A stretch of 64,000 nt of DNA, from assembly GCF_001042905.1 (NCBI RefSeq), contig NZ_JYLB01000002.1, positions 1 through 64,000 on the forward strand, written 5' to 3'. Of this stretch, positions 55,266-64,000 are shown one piece after another. Positions within the stretch are counted from its first letter, which is position 1. Each line of letters starts with the position of its first letter. Both the position numbers and the translations under genes were made by a program. The notes below the pieces were generated by a model. That model did no database searches. It was given only the letters and a program-made list of their open reading frames with translations, and had not been told where the DNA came from. Source of the stretch: Pseudomonas lini. GTDB taxonomy: Bacteria > Pseudomonadota > Gammaproteobacteria > Pseudomonadales > Pseudomonadaceae.

Positions 55266-56267
55266 ATGAATGATTTACAGCTCGACGACTTCAAAACCGA
55301 CGAAAACGCCGCCATGGTGTTGTTGGTGGACGATCAGGCGATGATCGGCGAGGCGGTGCGGCGTGGTTTGTCGAACGAAGAAAACATCGACTTCCATTTC
55401 TGTGCCGACCCGCACCAGGCCATCGCCCAGGCGATCCGCATCAAGCCGACGGTAATCCTTCAGGATCTGGTCATGCCCGGCCTCGACGGCCTGAGCCTGG
55501 TGCGCGAATACCGTAACCACCCGGCGACCAAGGACATTCCGATCATTGTCCTGTCGACCAAGGAAGACCCGCTGATCAAGAGCGCGGCGTTTGCCGCCGG
55601 CGCCAATGATTACCTGGTCAAACTGCCGGACAACATCGAACTGGTGGCGCGCATCCGCTATCACTCGCGCTCCTACATGACCCTGCTGCAGCGTGACGCG
55701 GCGTATCGCGCGCTGCGGGTCAGCCAGCAGCAGTTGCTCGACACCAACCTGGTGCTGCAACGCTTGATGAATTCCGACGGCCTGACCGGGCTGTCGAACC
55801 GCCGGCATTTCGACGAATACCTGGAGCTGGAATGGCGGCGTTCGCTGCGGGACCAGACTCAACTGTCGTTGCTGATGATCGACGTCGATTACTTCAAGTC
55901 CTACAACGACAGCTTTGGCCACCTCGAAGGCGATGAGGCGCTGCGCAAAGTTGCCACGGCGATTCGCGACGCGAGTTCCAGACCTTCGGACTTGCCGGCC
56001 CGTTACGGCGGCGAAGAGTTCGTCCTGGTCTTGCCCAACACCTCGCCGGGCGGTGCACGAATGGTGGCGGAAAAACTACGCCAGACCGTGGCCGGGTTGA
56101 AGATCCCGCACATTTTCCCGACCGAAGGTTCGTGCCTGACCATCAGCATCGGCCTGTCGACCATAATCCCGCAGCCGGGCAGCGATTGCCGGCAATTGAT
56201 CTCGGCGGCGGACAAGGGGCTGTATCTGGCGAAGAACAATGGGCGCAATCAGGTGGGGATTGAATGA
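55266..56267 (+). CDS. wspR: Diguanylate cyclase response regulator WspR
   Basis: The 333-aa output protein has a receiver with phospho-acceptor Asp67 ([12 protein letters not shown]), a helical stalk (~130-168), and a GGDEF domain with active-site GGEEF at 248-252. The inhibitory I-site RxxD at 239-242 is intact, so product inhibition by c-di-GMP is expected. It makes c-di-GMP after phosphorylation by WspE. It starts 48 bases after wspF, the only non-overlapping junction in the operon. Confidence 0.96.
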   Translation: MNDLQLDDFKTDENAAMVLLVDDQAMIGEAVRRGLSNEENIDFHFCADPHQAIAQAIRIKPTVILQDLVMPGLDGLSLVREYRNHPATKDIPIIVLSTKEDPLIKSAAFAAGANDYLVKLPDNIELVARIRYHSRSYMTLLQRDAAYRALRVSQQQLLDTNLVLQRLMNSDGLTGLSNRRHFDEYLELEWRRSLRDQTQLSLLMIDVDYFKSYNDSFGHLEGDEALRKVATAIRDASSRPSDLPARYGGEEFVLVLPNTSPGGARMVAEKLRQTVAGLKIPHIFPTEGSCLTISIGLSTIIPQPGSDCRQLISAADKGLYLAKNNGRNQVGIE

Positions 56268-56373
56268 ACCATCAGGTTCATTCGCCGCTAAAGCCGCCAG
56301 GCGGGCTGCCTTGACAGCTTCATTACGTTATACTCGTCGGCTTTCAAAAGTTCGCCAACGAGTGCTGCCCGCC

Positions 56374-57469
56374 ATGGAAATCAACCCGATCCTTAACAGT
56401 ATCAAGGACCTGTCCGAGCGCTCCGAAACTATTCGGGGGTATCTTTGACTACGATCAAAAGCATGAGCGTCTGACTGAAGTCAATCGCGAGCTTGAAGAT
56501 CCGTCTGTCTGGAACAACCCGTCGTACGCTCAGGAGCTGGGCCGCGAGCGGTCGCTGCTGGCTCAGATCGTCGAAACCCTCGACGAAATGCACAGTGGCC
56601 TGGCCGATGCCAAAGACCTGCTGCTGATGTCCGCCGAAGAAGAAGACCAGGCCGCCGTCGATGACGTCGCCGCCGAAGTCGAGCGCCTGCGCGAGTCCCT
56701 GGAAAAACTTGAATTCCGTCGCATGTTCAGCGGTGAGATGGACGCCAACAACGCCTACCTGGACATCCAGGCCGGCTCCGGCGGTACCGAGGCTCAGGAC
56801 TGGGCCAACATCCTGCTGCGCATGTATCTGCGTTGGGCTGACAAACGCGGTTTCGACGCGACCATCATGGAGCTGTCGGCCGGTGAAGTCGCCGGTATCA
56901 AGGGCGCTACCGTGCACATCAAGGGCGAATACGCCTTTGGCTGGCTGCGTACCGAAATCGGCGTGCACCGTCTGGTGCGCAAGAGCCCGTTCGACTCCGG
57001 CAACCGTCGTCACACCTCGTTCTCGGCCGTGTTCGTGTCGCCGGAAATCGATGACAACATCGAAATCGACATCAACCCGTCGGACCTGCGCATCGACACC
57101 TACCGCTCCTCCGGTGCCGGTGGTCAGCACGTTAACACCACCGACTCGGCCGTACGGATTACTCACGTACCGACCAACACCGTGGTCAGCTGCCAGAACG
57201 AACGTTCCCAGCATGCGAACAAAGACACCGCGATGAAAATGTTGCGGGCGCGTTTGTATGAGCAGGAAGTGCAGAAGCGCAACGCCGCTTCCCAGGCGCT
57301 GGAAGACACCAAGTCGGATATCGGCTGGGGTCACCAGATCCGTTCGTATGTACTCGATGCCTCGCGGATCAAGGATCTGCGTACCAACATCGAACGCAGC
57401 GACTGCGACAAGGTGCTCGACGGCGACATCGACGAATACCTGGTGGCGAGCCTCAAGCAAGGCCTGTAA
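56374..57469 (+). CDS. prfB: Peptide chain release factor 2, with programmed +1 frameshift
   Basis: Translation starts at ATG 56374 ([19 protein letters not shown]) and meets an in-frame TGA at 56446-56448 after 24 codons. The slippery CTTTGAC and the SD-like GGGGGT just upstream are the classic RF2 autoregulatory site: low RF2 lets the ribosome shift +1 and read on from GAC at 56447. The full product is 364 aa, with the stop-recognition SPF motif ([11 protein letters not shown]) and the catalytic GGQ in [13 protein letters not shown]. Annotated as one joined gene, not a pseudogene. Confidence 0.97.
56440..56449 (+). promoter_or_regulatory. RF2 programmed frameshift site
   Basis: TATCTTTGAC, preceded by GGGGG at 56434-56438, lets RF2 level control its own synthesis by recoding at TGA. 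Confidence 0.95.
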
Positions 57470-57505
57470 GCCATGTAATACCGGATCGCCTGACAACGCG
57501 CGATC

Positions 57506-57551
57506 CCTGTGGGAGCGGGCTTGCCCGCGATCCCCAGCCGCAGGCTGGGGA
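57506..57551. repeat. Single REP unit followed by a GC-rich hairpin
   Basis: CTGTGGGAGCGGGCTTGCCC then the perfect hairpin TCCCCAGCC-GCA-GGCTGGGGA, between prfB and lysS. No T run, so probably not a full terminator. Confidence 0.75.
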
Positions 57552-57579
57552 CAACGAACCTGATGGAATATTTAAAGAC

Positions 57580-59082
57580 ATGAGCGACCTACAACTCGAC
57601 CCGCAAGCCCTGCAACAGGAAGAAAACTCCCTGATCGCCCTGCGCAAGGAAAAGCTTGCTGCCGAGCGCGCCAAGGGCAATGCCTTCCCCAACGACTTCC
57701 GCCGCGACAATTACTGCGAAGATTTGCAGAAACAGTACGCGGACAAGACCAAGGAAGAGCTGGCAGAGGCTGCGATTCCGGTCAAGGTGGCGGGTCGCAT
57801 CATGCTCAACCGTGGCTCGTTCATGGTGATCCAGGACATGTCCGGGCGGATTCAGGTTTACGTCAACCGTAAAACCCTGTCCGAAGACACCCTGGCCGCG
57901 GTGAAAACCTGGGACATGGGCGACATCATTGCCGCCGAAGGCACCCTGGCGCGCTCCGGCAAGGGCGACCTGTACGTCGAAATGACCAGCGTACGCCTGC
58001 TGACCAAATCCCTGCGCCCGCTGCCGGACAAGCACCACGGCCTGACCGACACCGAACAGCGCTACCGTCAGCGTTACGTTGACCTGATCGTCAACGAAGA
58101 GGTGCGCCAGACCTTCCGCGTTCGCTCGCAAGTGATTGCGCACATCCGCAGCTTCCTGATGAAGCGTGACTTCCTGGAAGTGGAAACGCCGATGCTGCAA
58201 ACCATTCCAGGCGGCGCGGCGGCCAAGCCGTTCGAGACTCACCACAACGCGCTGGACATGGAAATGTTCCTGCGTATCGCGCCTGAGCTGTACCTCAAGC
58301 GTTTGGTAGTCGGCGGTTTCGAGAAAGTCTTCGAGATCAACCGCAACTTCCGTAACGAAGGCGTTTCGACGCGTCACAACCCTGAATTCACCATGTTGGA
58401 GTTCTACCAGGCTTACGCCGACTACGAAGACAACATGGACCTGACCGAAGAGCTGTTCCGCGAACTGGCGCAGCTGGTTCTGGGCAGCACCGACGTGCCT
58501 TACGGCGACAAAGTGTTCCACTTCGGCGAGCCATTCGTGCGTCTGTCGGTGTTCGACTCGATCCTCAAGTACAACCCTGAGCTGACCGCTGACGACCTGA
58601 CTGACATCGACAAGGCCCGCGCCATCGCCAAGAAGGCCGGCGCCAAGGTGCTGGGCTTTGAAGGTCTGGGCAAACTGCAGGTGATGATTTTCGAAGAGCT
58701 GGTCGAGCACAAGCTGGAGCAGCCGCACTTCATCACCCAGTACCCGTTCGAAGTGTCGCCGCTGGCCCGTCGTAACGACGAGAACCCGAACGTCACCGAC
58801 CGTTTCGAACTGTTTATCGGTGGTCGTGAAATCGCCAACGCCTACTCCGAGTTGAACGACGCGGAAGACCAGGCTGAGCGCTTCATGGCGCAGGTCGCCG
58901 ACAAGGACGCCGGTGACGACGAAGCCATGCACTACGACGCCGACTTCGTTCGCGCGCTGGAGTACGGCATGCCGCCGACCGCCGGTGAAGGGATCGGCAT
59001 CGACCGTCTGGTGATGTTGCTGACCAACTCACCGTCGATCCGCGATGTGATCCTGTTCCCGCACATGCGCCCGCAAGCGTAA
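57580..59082 (+). CDS. lysS: Lysyl-tRNA synthetase (class II)
   Basis: The 500-aa enzyme has an N-terminal OB-fold anticodon-binding domain ([20 protein letters not shown]) and a class II catalytic core. Motif 2 is [21 protein letters not shown], motif 3 [14 protein letters not shown]. It follows prfB, a widely conserved pairing. Terminator directly downstream. Confidence 0.97.
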   Translation: MSDLQLDPQALQQEENSLIALRKEKLAAERAKGNAFPNDFRRDNYCEDLQKQYADKTKEELAEAAIPVKVAGRIMLNRGSFMVIQDMSGRIQVYVNRKTLSEDTLAAVKTWDMGDIIAAEGTLARSGKGDLYVEMTSVRLLTKSLRPLPDKHHGLTDTEQRYRQRYVDLIVNEEVRQTFRVRSQVIAHIRSFLMKRDFLEVETPMLQTIPGGAAAKPFETHHNALDMEMFLRIAPELYLKRLVVGGFEKVFEINRNFRNEGVSTRHNPEFTMLEFYQAYADYEDNMDLTEELFRELAQLVLGSTDVPYGDKVFHFGEPFVRLSVFDSILKYNPELTADDLTDIDKARAIAKKAGAKVLGFEGLGKLQVMIFEELVEHKLEQPHFITQYPFEVSPLARRNDENPNVTDRFELFIGGREIANAYSELNDAEDQAERFMAQVADKDAGDDEAMHYDADFVRALEYGMPPTAGEGIGIDRLVMLLTNSPSIRDVILFPHMRPQA

Positions 59083-59093
59083 GTGTTTCAATT

Positions 59094-59122
59094 AAAAAGC
59101 CGCCGATAACAGGCGGCTTTTT
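59094..59122 (+). terminator. Terminator after lysS
   Basis: AAAGCCGCC and GGCGGCTTT pair across an eight-base loop with a T run. Confidence 0.9.
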
Positions 59123-59186
59123 ATTGCCTGTCTGGTACAAACGTATCAATTGGTTACTTTTGACGTTTTAGAGAGGAATACCTGTC

Positions 59187-59903
59187 GTGAATCGTGCAAT
59201 GGCTCAAGAAGGTGCAGCGGGTATCGCCACTGCGGTCGCTGAAAGTGTTCAGTACCAGGGCCGCAAGGCCAGCCGACAGGGCAGCGAACAGCGTCGACAG
59301 GACATTCTCGACGCAGCGATGCGCATTGTCGTGCGTGATGGCGTGCGGGCCGTGCGCCACCGTGCAGTGGCCGCTGAAGCGGGTGTGCCGCTGTCGGCCA
59401 CTACGTACTATTTCAAGGACATCGATGACTTGCTCACCGATACCTTCGCCCAATACGTGGAACGCAGCGCGGCGTTCATGGCCCGGTTGTGGGCCAGCAA
59501 CGAAGGTCTGTTGCGCGAGATGGTGGTCAGCGGTGATGGCACCCCCGAGTCCCGCTCACAGCTGGCGGACGATATCGCACGGCTGATGGCTGACTATGTT
59601 CATCGGCAATTGATCAATCGCCGCGAGCACTTGATGGCCGAGCAAGCCTTCCGCCAGGAAGCCTTGCTCAACCCGCGTCTGGCCTTGTTGGTGCGCTCCC
59701 ATCAGCAAATTCTGCTGCAGGGCACCTGCCAACTTTTCGAAGTATTGGGTTCCCGTGAGCCACAACAGGATGCCAAAGTGTTGACTGCGATTATCGGACG
59801 GATGGAATATCAGGGCCTGCTCAACGACGCCGAGCCTGTTGCCGAAGAGGAAATGCTCGGCATCCTCAACCGCTACATGCATTTGGTGCTGGCGTCGGTG
59901 TAA
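59187..59903 (+). CDS. TetR-family transcriptional regulator
   Basis: The 238-aa protein starts at GTG 59187 after GAGAGGAA. A ~30-residue unstructured N-terminus precedes the HTH (QDILDAAMRIVVRDGVRAV; HRAVAAEAGVPLSATTYYFKDIDDLL), then a helical ligand/dimer domain. Pseudomonads keep a TetR gene at this position after lysS. The target is unknown. An in-frame ATG lies four codons later. Confidence 0.9.
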   Translation: MNRAMAQEGAAGIATAVAESVQYQGRKASRQGSEQRRQDILDAAMRIVVRDGVRAVRHRAVAAEAGVPLSATTYYFKDIDDLLTDTFAQYVERSAAFMARLWASNEGLLREMVVSGDGTPESRSQLADDIARLMADYVHRQLINRREHLMAEQAFRQEALLNPRLALLVRSHQQILLQGTCQLFEVLGSREPQQDAKVLTAIIGRMEYQGLLNDAEPVAEEEMLGILNRYMHLVLASV

Positions 59904-59921
59904 CCCCTTATGGGAACTCAA

Positions 59922-60017
59922 CCCTGTGGGAGCGGGCTTGCTCGCGAAGGCGGTGTGTCAGACAACGAAGATGTTGAATGTTAAACCGTTTTCGCGAGCA
60001 AGCCCGCTCCCACAGGG
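59922..60017. repeat. REP pair (GGGAGCGGGCTTGCTCGC family)
   Basis: CCTGTGGGAGCGGGCTTGCT with its reverse complement around a ~38-base centre. Confidence 0.92.
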
Positions 60018-60061
60018 ATAGTGGCCATTTGAGGGCGGCGTGTATTCATAGGGAGTGTTGA

Positions 60062-60616
60062 ATGAAAGCCTGGCGCGTCGTTGTGATCGCCTTGTCGATC
60101 CTGCTGCTCAGTGGCTGTCTGGTGACTTTCAAGGAGCCGCTGCCCGCCAGCGAGCCCGCGCCCAAAGGGTTGCTCGGCAAATGGACCAGCACCAACGCCT
60201 GGGGCGAGCCGATGAACCTGGAACTGACGCGCATCGGCGACAATCGCTATCAGGCGGTCAGCTACTTCAAGGCCAAGCCCCATGAGCGTGAAGCCTATCC
60301 CTTCACCGTGTCGCGCCATGGCAATCGCTGGTACCTGTCGGCGAAGGTGCCGGCGCAGTTCGGCGGGAACTTCACCATCACCGGTTTCGAACTCAACGAT
60401 AAGCACGAACTGGTGGTCTACAACCTCGATCTCGAACAGATCAAACAGGCCATGGGCCAAGAAGCCCTCAGTGGCCAAGGCTTCCAGACCGACGACGGCG
60501 ACGGGGTGTTGATCAGCAACAGCCTGGATCAGGTGTTCGCCTACCTCGATGATCCGGCCAATTCCGATGTTTTCGTCGAAGCGGTGCGCTACCAGCGCCT
60601 GGCCAAAACCAAATAA
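60062..60616 (+). CDS. Hypothetical lipoprotein (184 aa)
   Basis: A lipoprotein signal ends in LLLSGC (Cys19). The mature protein has a WTSTNAWGEPMNLELTRIG segment suggesting a beta-rich, lipocalin-like or nitrogen-regulation-type fold, and otherwise no named domain. It is 36 bases upstream of the MATCAP-like gene, likely co-transcribed. The +2 residue is Leu, so outer-membrane sorting is expected. Confidence 0.8.
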   Translation: MKAWRVVVIALSILLLSGCLVTFKEPLPASEPAPKGLLGKWTSTNAWGEPMNLELTRIGDNRYQAVSYFKAKPHEREAYPFTVSRHGNRWYLSAKVPAQFGGNFTITGFELNDKHELVVYNLDLEQIKQAMGQEALSGQGFQTDDGDGVLISNSLDQVFAYLDDPANSDVFVEAVRYQRLAKTK

Positions 60617-60652
60617 ACCCAGCACGTAACGGTTTTACTACAGGAGTTTCGG

Positions 60653-61930
60653 GTGGACGAATACCAGCAGACGATACGCATTTTGTCCGATCGCATAGTG
60701 CTGGCGCAGACGCCGATTCGCGTTCTGGATGCGGTCAAGTGGGACGACAGCATTCGCAAGGGATTCTTCAAAGGCAAGGGCAAGGAAATGCCGGCCGTGG
60801 ACCGCGACTATTACCTCAATCGACCGCTGGCATTTGATTCCAGCAAAGTGAAGCTGGAGTTCCAGAACATCGAGCGCGACATCACCCGCCAGCTCGGCCA
60901 GTTCAACCCGGTCGGCCAGATCATGCGCCGCATGTGCAAGGAATACCGGATGGTGGTGCGCATGCTCGAAGCGCGCGGCACCGAGGATTTCGGGCTGATT
61001 TCCCAGGAGTTGTATGGCGCGGCGTCCGATGCGTTTCACGCCGGTGACCCGACCCTGGCCGACCTGGGCCTGATGCTCTCCGATTACCTGAACAACATCG
61101 ATGGCCGTGGCGACCTCAAGGACGAACCGAAACTTCTCACCGCCAAGGAAGCCGTCGACCTGCTGCAACATCGGTTGAACAAGGTGTTTGGCGAAAACGA
61201 GGAAACCATTCGGGTATTCGAATCCGACGGGATCGTCGCCGATGCCGCAGCCGGCGCCGACTACATCAAGATCCGCGCCGACGCGATGTTCAACGACCGT
61301 GATGTGCGTGCGCTGGAAGTCCACGAAGGGCTGGTGCATGTGGGCACCACGCTCAACGGCCTGAATCAGCCAATCTGCACCTTCCTGTCCAAAGGCCCGC
61401 CGTCGTCCACCGTGACCCAGGAAGGCCTGGCGATCCTGATGGAAATCATCACCTTCGCCTCCTACCCGAGCCGCCTGCGCAAACTGACCAACCGCACCCG
61501 TGCCATTCATATGGTGGAGGAGGGCGCGGACTTCTTGCAGATCTACGATTTCTTCTGTGAGCAAGGTTTCGAAATGGCCGAAAGCTATGGTAATGCCAGT
61601 CGGGTTTTCCGCGGCTCGGTGCCGACCGGTCTGCCATTTACCAAAGACTTGTCCTACCTCAAGGGCTTTATCATGGTTTACAACTACATTCAGTTGGCCG
61701 TGCGTAAAGGCAAGCTGGAGCAGATACCGCTATTGTTTTGTGGCAAGACCACGCTGGAAGACATGCGGACCTTGCGCCAATTGGTGGACGAAGGCCTGGT
61801 CGTGCCGCCCAAGTACCTGCCCGACCAATTCCGCGACATGAACGCGCTGTCGGCCTGGATGTGCTTCTCCAACTTCCTGAACCACCTGAGCCTGGACCGG
61901 ATCGAAGCGGATTATTCCAATATTTTGTGA
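60653..61930 (+). CDS. Flavohemoglobin expression-modulating QEGLA-motif protein (DUF1704, MATCAP-like)
   Basis: The 425-aa protein starts at GTG 60653 after CAGGAG. It has the metallopeptidase-like motif HEGLVH (HExxxH) in ALEVHEGLVHVGTTLNG, then TQEGLAILMEI, the QEGLA motif that names the family. The family shares these marks with eukaryotic MATCAP tyrosine carboxypeptidases, so a zinc peptidase role is plausible. It sits between two lipoprotein genes in a conserved Pseudomonas block. Confidence 0.88.
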   Translation: MDEYQQTIRILSDRIVLAQTPIRVLDAVKWDDSIRKGFFKGKGKEMPAVDRDYYLNRPLAFDSSKVKLEFQNIERDITRQLGQFNPVGQIMRRMCKEYRMVVRMLEARGTEDFGLISQELYGAASDAFHAGDPTLADLGLMLSDYLNNIDGRGDLKDEPKLLTAKEAVDLLQHRLNKVFGENEETIRVFESDGIVADAAAGADYIKIRADAMFNDRDVRALEVHEGLVHVGTTLNGLNQPICTFLSKGPPSSTVTQEGLAILMEIITFASYPSRLRKLTNRTRAIHMVEEGADFLQIYDFFCEQGFEMAESYGNASRVFRGSVPTGLPFTKDLSYLKGFIMVYNYIQLAVRKGKLEQIPLLFCGKTTLEDMRTLRQLVDEGLVVPPKYLPDQFRDMNALSAWMCFSNFLNHLSLDRIEADYSNIL

Positions 61931-61940
61931 GCAACGAATC

Positions 61941-62038
61941 CCCTTGTGGGAGCGGGCTTGCCCGCGATGGCGGCTTAACATTCAGCTTTCATGTTGCCTG
62001 TGACATCGCTATCGCGGGCAAGCCCGCTCCCACAGGGT
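61941..62038. repeat. REP pair (GGGAGCGGGCTTGCCCGC family)
   Basis: CTTGTGGGAGCGGGCTTGCC with its reverse complement around a ~45-base centre. Confidence 0.92.
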
Positions 62039-62094
62039 TAATTGTTGTCCACAGGATACTGTTCCAACCCCCTATTTTCGCGAGGCTTCACCGG

Positions 62095-63006
62095 ATGAGA
62101 ATCCTCGGCATCTTTTGCCTGCTCCTGGCCCTCGGCGGTTGCGACTCTCTGCTGTTCTATCCCGAGCCCGGCCAGCCGTTCACCCCGGGAAAAGCCAAAC
62201 TCGAATTCCGCGACGTCACCCTGATCACCGCTGACGGCCTCAAGCTGCATGGTTGGTGGTTGCCGGCGAAAAAAGGTGTCGAGGTCAAAGGCACGGTGCT
62301 GCATTTGCACGGCAACGGCGGCAACCTGGCGTGGCATTTGGGTGGGAGCTGGTGGTTGCCGGAGCAGGGCTATCAAGTGTTGTTGGTGGACTATCGCGGG
62401 TACGGTTGGTCCGAAGGTAAACCGGCGTTGCCGGCGATCTATCAGGACATCGACGCCGCGTTCAAATGGCTCGACCAGGCCCCGGAGGTCAAGGGCAAGC
62501 CGCTGATCCTTCTCGGTCAGAGCCTTGGCGGTTCGATGGCTGTGCATTTCCTGGCCCAGCATCCCGAGCGCCAGCGGCAACTCAAGGCTTTTGTACTCGA
62601 TGGCGTGCCTGCCAGCTACCGTGATGTCGGGCGTTTCGCCCTGAGCACGTCATGGATGACCTGGCCGTTCCAGGTGCCATTGTCCTGGTTGGTGCCGGAC
62701 GGCGACAGCGCGATCCATTCCATGAAGCAACTCAACGGCGTACCGAAACTGATCTATCACAGTATCGATGATCAGCTGGTGCCCCTTTCCAATGGCATCC
62801 GACTGTATCAAGCTGCGCCGCCGCCGCGAGTGCTGCAACTGACCCGGGGCGGTCATGTGCAAACCTTCGCCGACCCGGTCTGGCAAAAGGTCATGCTGCG
62901 CTACCTCGAAGACCCGCAGCATTTCGACGGCCTGCGCCGCTTGGGTGAGATCCCCAATTACCCGGCACCCCCGAATTCTGAAGATGAACCACCAGAGAGT
63001 CCGTAA
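62095..63006 (+). CDS. Lipoprotein alpha/beta hydrolase (BEM46/YfhR-like)
   Basis: The 303-aa protein starts at ATG 62095 with a lipobox LALGGC (Cys16). An alpha/beta-hydrolase fold follows: oxyanion HLHGNGGNLAWH, YRGYGWSEGKP, nucleophile Ser in LLGQSLGGSMAVH, Asp in HSIDDQLVP, and His in RGGHVQTF. Substrate unknown; probably envelope-anchored. Its stop overlaps the next gene by one base (TAATG). Confidence 0.92.
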   Translation: MRILGIFCLLLALGGCDSLLFYPEPGQPFTPGKAKLEFRDVTLITADGLKLHGWWLPAKKGVEVKGTVLHLHGNGGNLAWHLGGSWWLPEQGYQVLLVDYRGYGWSEGKPALPAIYQDIDAAFKWLDQAPEVKGKPLILLGQSLGGSMAVHFLAQHPERQRQLKAFVLDGVPASYRDVGRFALSTSWMTWPFQVPLSWLVPDGDSAIHSMKQLNGVPKLIYHSIDDQLVPLSNGIRLYQAAPPPRVLQLTRGGHVQTFADPVWQKVMLRYLEDPQHFDGLRRLGEIPNYPAPPNSEDEPPESP

Positions 63007-63335
63007 TGAGTGAAGAACGTAACGCCATCCCGCTGATCATCACCGGTATTTGCAGCATCCTCGGCACCGTTGGCGCCCTGTGGTGGTACGGCTACCTGCA
63101 CTTCGCCAAACCCGAAGATGCGCTACTGCTCAGCGACTTCACCATGCTCAAGACCGTGCCGGGCGAAGACTATAAAGTCTCCCTGCAACCGGCCCCGCAA
63201 GTGGCCCAGTGCATCGATGGCGTGCTGGTGCTGTTCGACACCGAACAGAAAGGCCTGACTGGCGTGCTGATCAACAGCAAGAAAAAAGCCGTGCGCTGCA
63301 TGGGCGAGGAAACGCCGCAAAAACTCGAACAGTAA
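63006..63335 (+). CDS. Hypothetical single-TM protein (109 aa)
   Basis: Starts one base inside the hydrolase stop. One membrane helix near 9-30 (PLIITGICSILGTVGALWWYGYL), then a periplasmic domain with two cysteines (VAQCIDG, AVRCMGE) that could form a disulfide. Co-transcription suggests it works with the hydrolase. Confidence 0.8.
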   Translation: MSEERNAIPLIITGICSILGTVGALWWYGYLHFAKPEDALLLSDFTMLKTVPGEDYKVSLQPAPQVAQCIDGVLVLFDTEQKGLTGVLINSKKKAVRCMGEETPQKLEQ

Positions 63336-63362
63336 GTCTCGCACCCATCGGCAACGATAAAC

Positions 63363-63501
63363 CCTTGTGGCGAGGGGGCTTGCCCCCGTTGGGTCGAGAA
63401 GCGGCCCTAAAACCTGCATTCGCGTTTTGTCGGTTATACCTTGGGGGATGGTCTCACGACTGCTTCGCAGGCGAACGGGGGCAAGCCCCCTCGCCACAGG
63501 G
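63363..63501. repeat. REP pair (GGGGGCTTGCCCCC family)
   Basis: CTTGTGGCGAGGGGGCTTGC and its reverse complement around a ~85-base centre, between convergent genes. Confidence 0.9.
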
Positions 63502-63526
63502 TGTTTGCCCACAGTGTTCAGCCAAT

Positions 63527-63565
63527 TAAAAGCCCCGCCTGATCGATTCAGGCGGGGCTTTTAAT
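63527..63565. terminator. Bidirectional terminator before lptF
   Basis: AAAAGCCCCGCCTGA and TCAGGCGGGGCTTTT pair across a short loop; A and T runs flank it, so it serves both convergent genes. Confidence 0.93.
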
Positions 63566-63581
63566 TATCAGCGTGGTCAGC

Positions 63582-64000
63582 TTACTTGGCGCTGATCGCC
63601 GAACGCGGAATGACCGGCTGGTTGTCGTTGGAAATGGTCACTTCCACCCGACGGTTCATCGCGCGGCCCGAAACACTGGAGTTCTCCGCAACCGGGTATT
63701 CCTTGCCATAACCCTGGGCCACGATGCGTGCAGGATCGACACCCATCTTGATCAGGGCCACTTGCACCGAGGTCGCACGACGCTCGGACAGCGACTGGTT
63801 GTACGACGCCGAGCCGGTGCTGTCGGTGTAGCCTTCGACAATCACCTTACGGTCCGGGTTTTCCTGAAGGAACTGCGCCAGTTTGTTGATATTCACCAAA
63901 CCGTTGGACTTCAGGTCCGCCTTGTTGGTGGCGAACAGCACGTCACCGAAGGTCACCAGCGTGCCGCGATCGGTCTGTTTGGCATTCAGGCTGTCTTGCA
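63582..64000 (-). CDS. lptF: OmpA-family outer-membrane lipoprotein LptF, 3' part
   Basis: The frame is open to the right edge, so the start lies beyond the window; the in-frame ATG at 63956 is internal. The visible part is an OmpA C-terminal peptidoglycan-binding domain: TFGDVLFATNKADLKSNG, VIVEGYTDSTGSASYNQSLSERRA, and the Arg of AMNRRVEVTI that contacts diaminopimelate. Synteny with the Pseudomonas lptF locus (downstream of the lysS-TetR block) supports the name. Confidence 0.85.
   Translation of the reverse strand, partial: QDSLNAKQTDRGTLVTFGDVLFATNKADLKSNGLVNINKLAQFLQENPDRKVIVEGYTDSTGSASYNQSLSERRATSVQVALIKMGVDPARIVAQGYGKEYPVAENSSVSGRAMNRRVEVTISNDNQPVIPRSAISAK

Overview
This window reads as a chromosome segment of a fluorescens-type Pseudomonas. 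The evidence is the high-GC coding bias, several families of Pseudomonas REP palindromes (cores of the GGGAGCGGGCTTGCCCGC type), and gene blocks that keep Pseudomonas order. These blocks are queA-tgt-yajC-secD-secF, xerD-dsbC-hom-thrC, yaeQ-recJ, wspABCDEFR-prfB-lysS, and the TetR to lptF run. The species is not identified.

Layout: 0-0.4 kb is the 3' end of an rRNA operon (23S end, 5S, terminator). 0.6-3.9 kb holds mlaA with a small overlapping gene, divergent from an OmpR-type two-component pair. 4.0-9.2 kb is an NAD-dependent molybdenum formate dehydrogenase operon (fdsGBAD, minus strand). 9.2-12.3 kb is accessory DNA: a small membrane protein, a DUF3077 gene with a translationally coupled small ORF behind a strongly folded leader, and a lone Abi_2/HEPN-type abortive infection gene.

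12.4-18.7 kb is a genomic island at tRNA-Leu(CAA). It is bounded by two co-linear copies of a 513-bp block, each containing a 109-aa gene, a tRNA terminator and the tRNA 3' end. No integrase or primase is left, but origin-like iterons and three copies of a roughly 60-bp repeat remain. Its cargo is a compact, AT-rich, three-gene cassette: a 62-aa candidate precursor peptide, a MvdD/graspetide-type ATP-grasp ligase, and a membrane protein whose start overlaps the ligase gene. An internally deleted, frameshifted IS66 copy follows. This cassette is my best candidate for an undescribed system: a ribosomally made, ligase-modified peptide paired with a membrane protein and no exporter, on a mobile remnant about 3 kb from an Abi gene.

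18.9-38.2 kb is core genome: queuosine synthesis (queA, tgt), the Sec accessory complex (yajC, secDF), xerD, dsbC, threonine synthesis (hom, thrC), a BvgS-like sensor without a kinase, a CoA transferase, yaeQ, recJ and an Old Yellow Enzyme. 38.4-46.5 kb holds opgD and a ydcSTUV/ydcW-like putrescine or polyamine ABC uptake and gamma-aminobutyraldehyde dehydrogenase operon. 46.9-57.5 kb holds a TerB-family gene, the complete wsp surface-sensing operon (ending in the diguanylate cyclase wspR) and prfB with its programmed frameshift. 57.6-64 kb holds lysS, a TetR regulator, a lipoprotein, a MATCAP-like (HExxxH/QEGLA) protein, a lipoprotein alpha/beta hydrolase, a small membrane protein, and the 3' part of lptF running off the edge.
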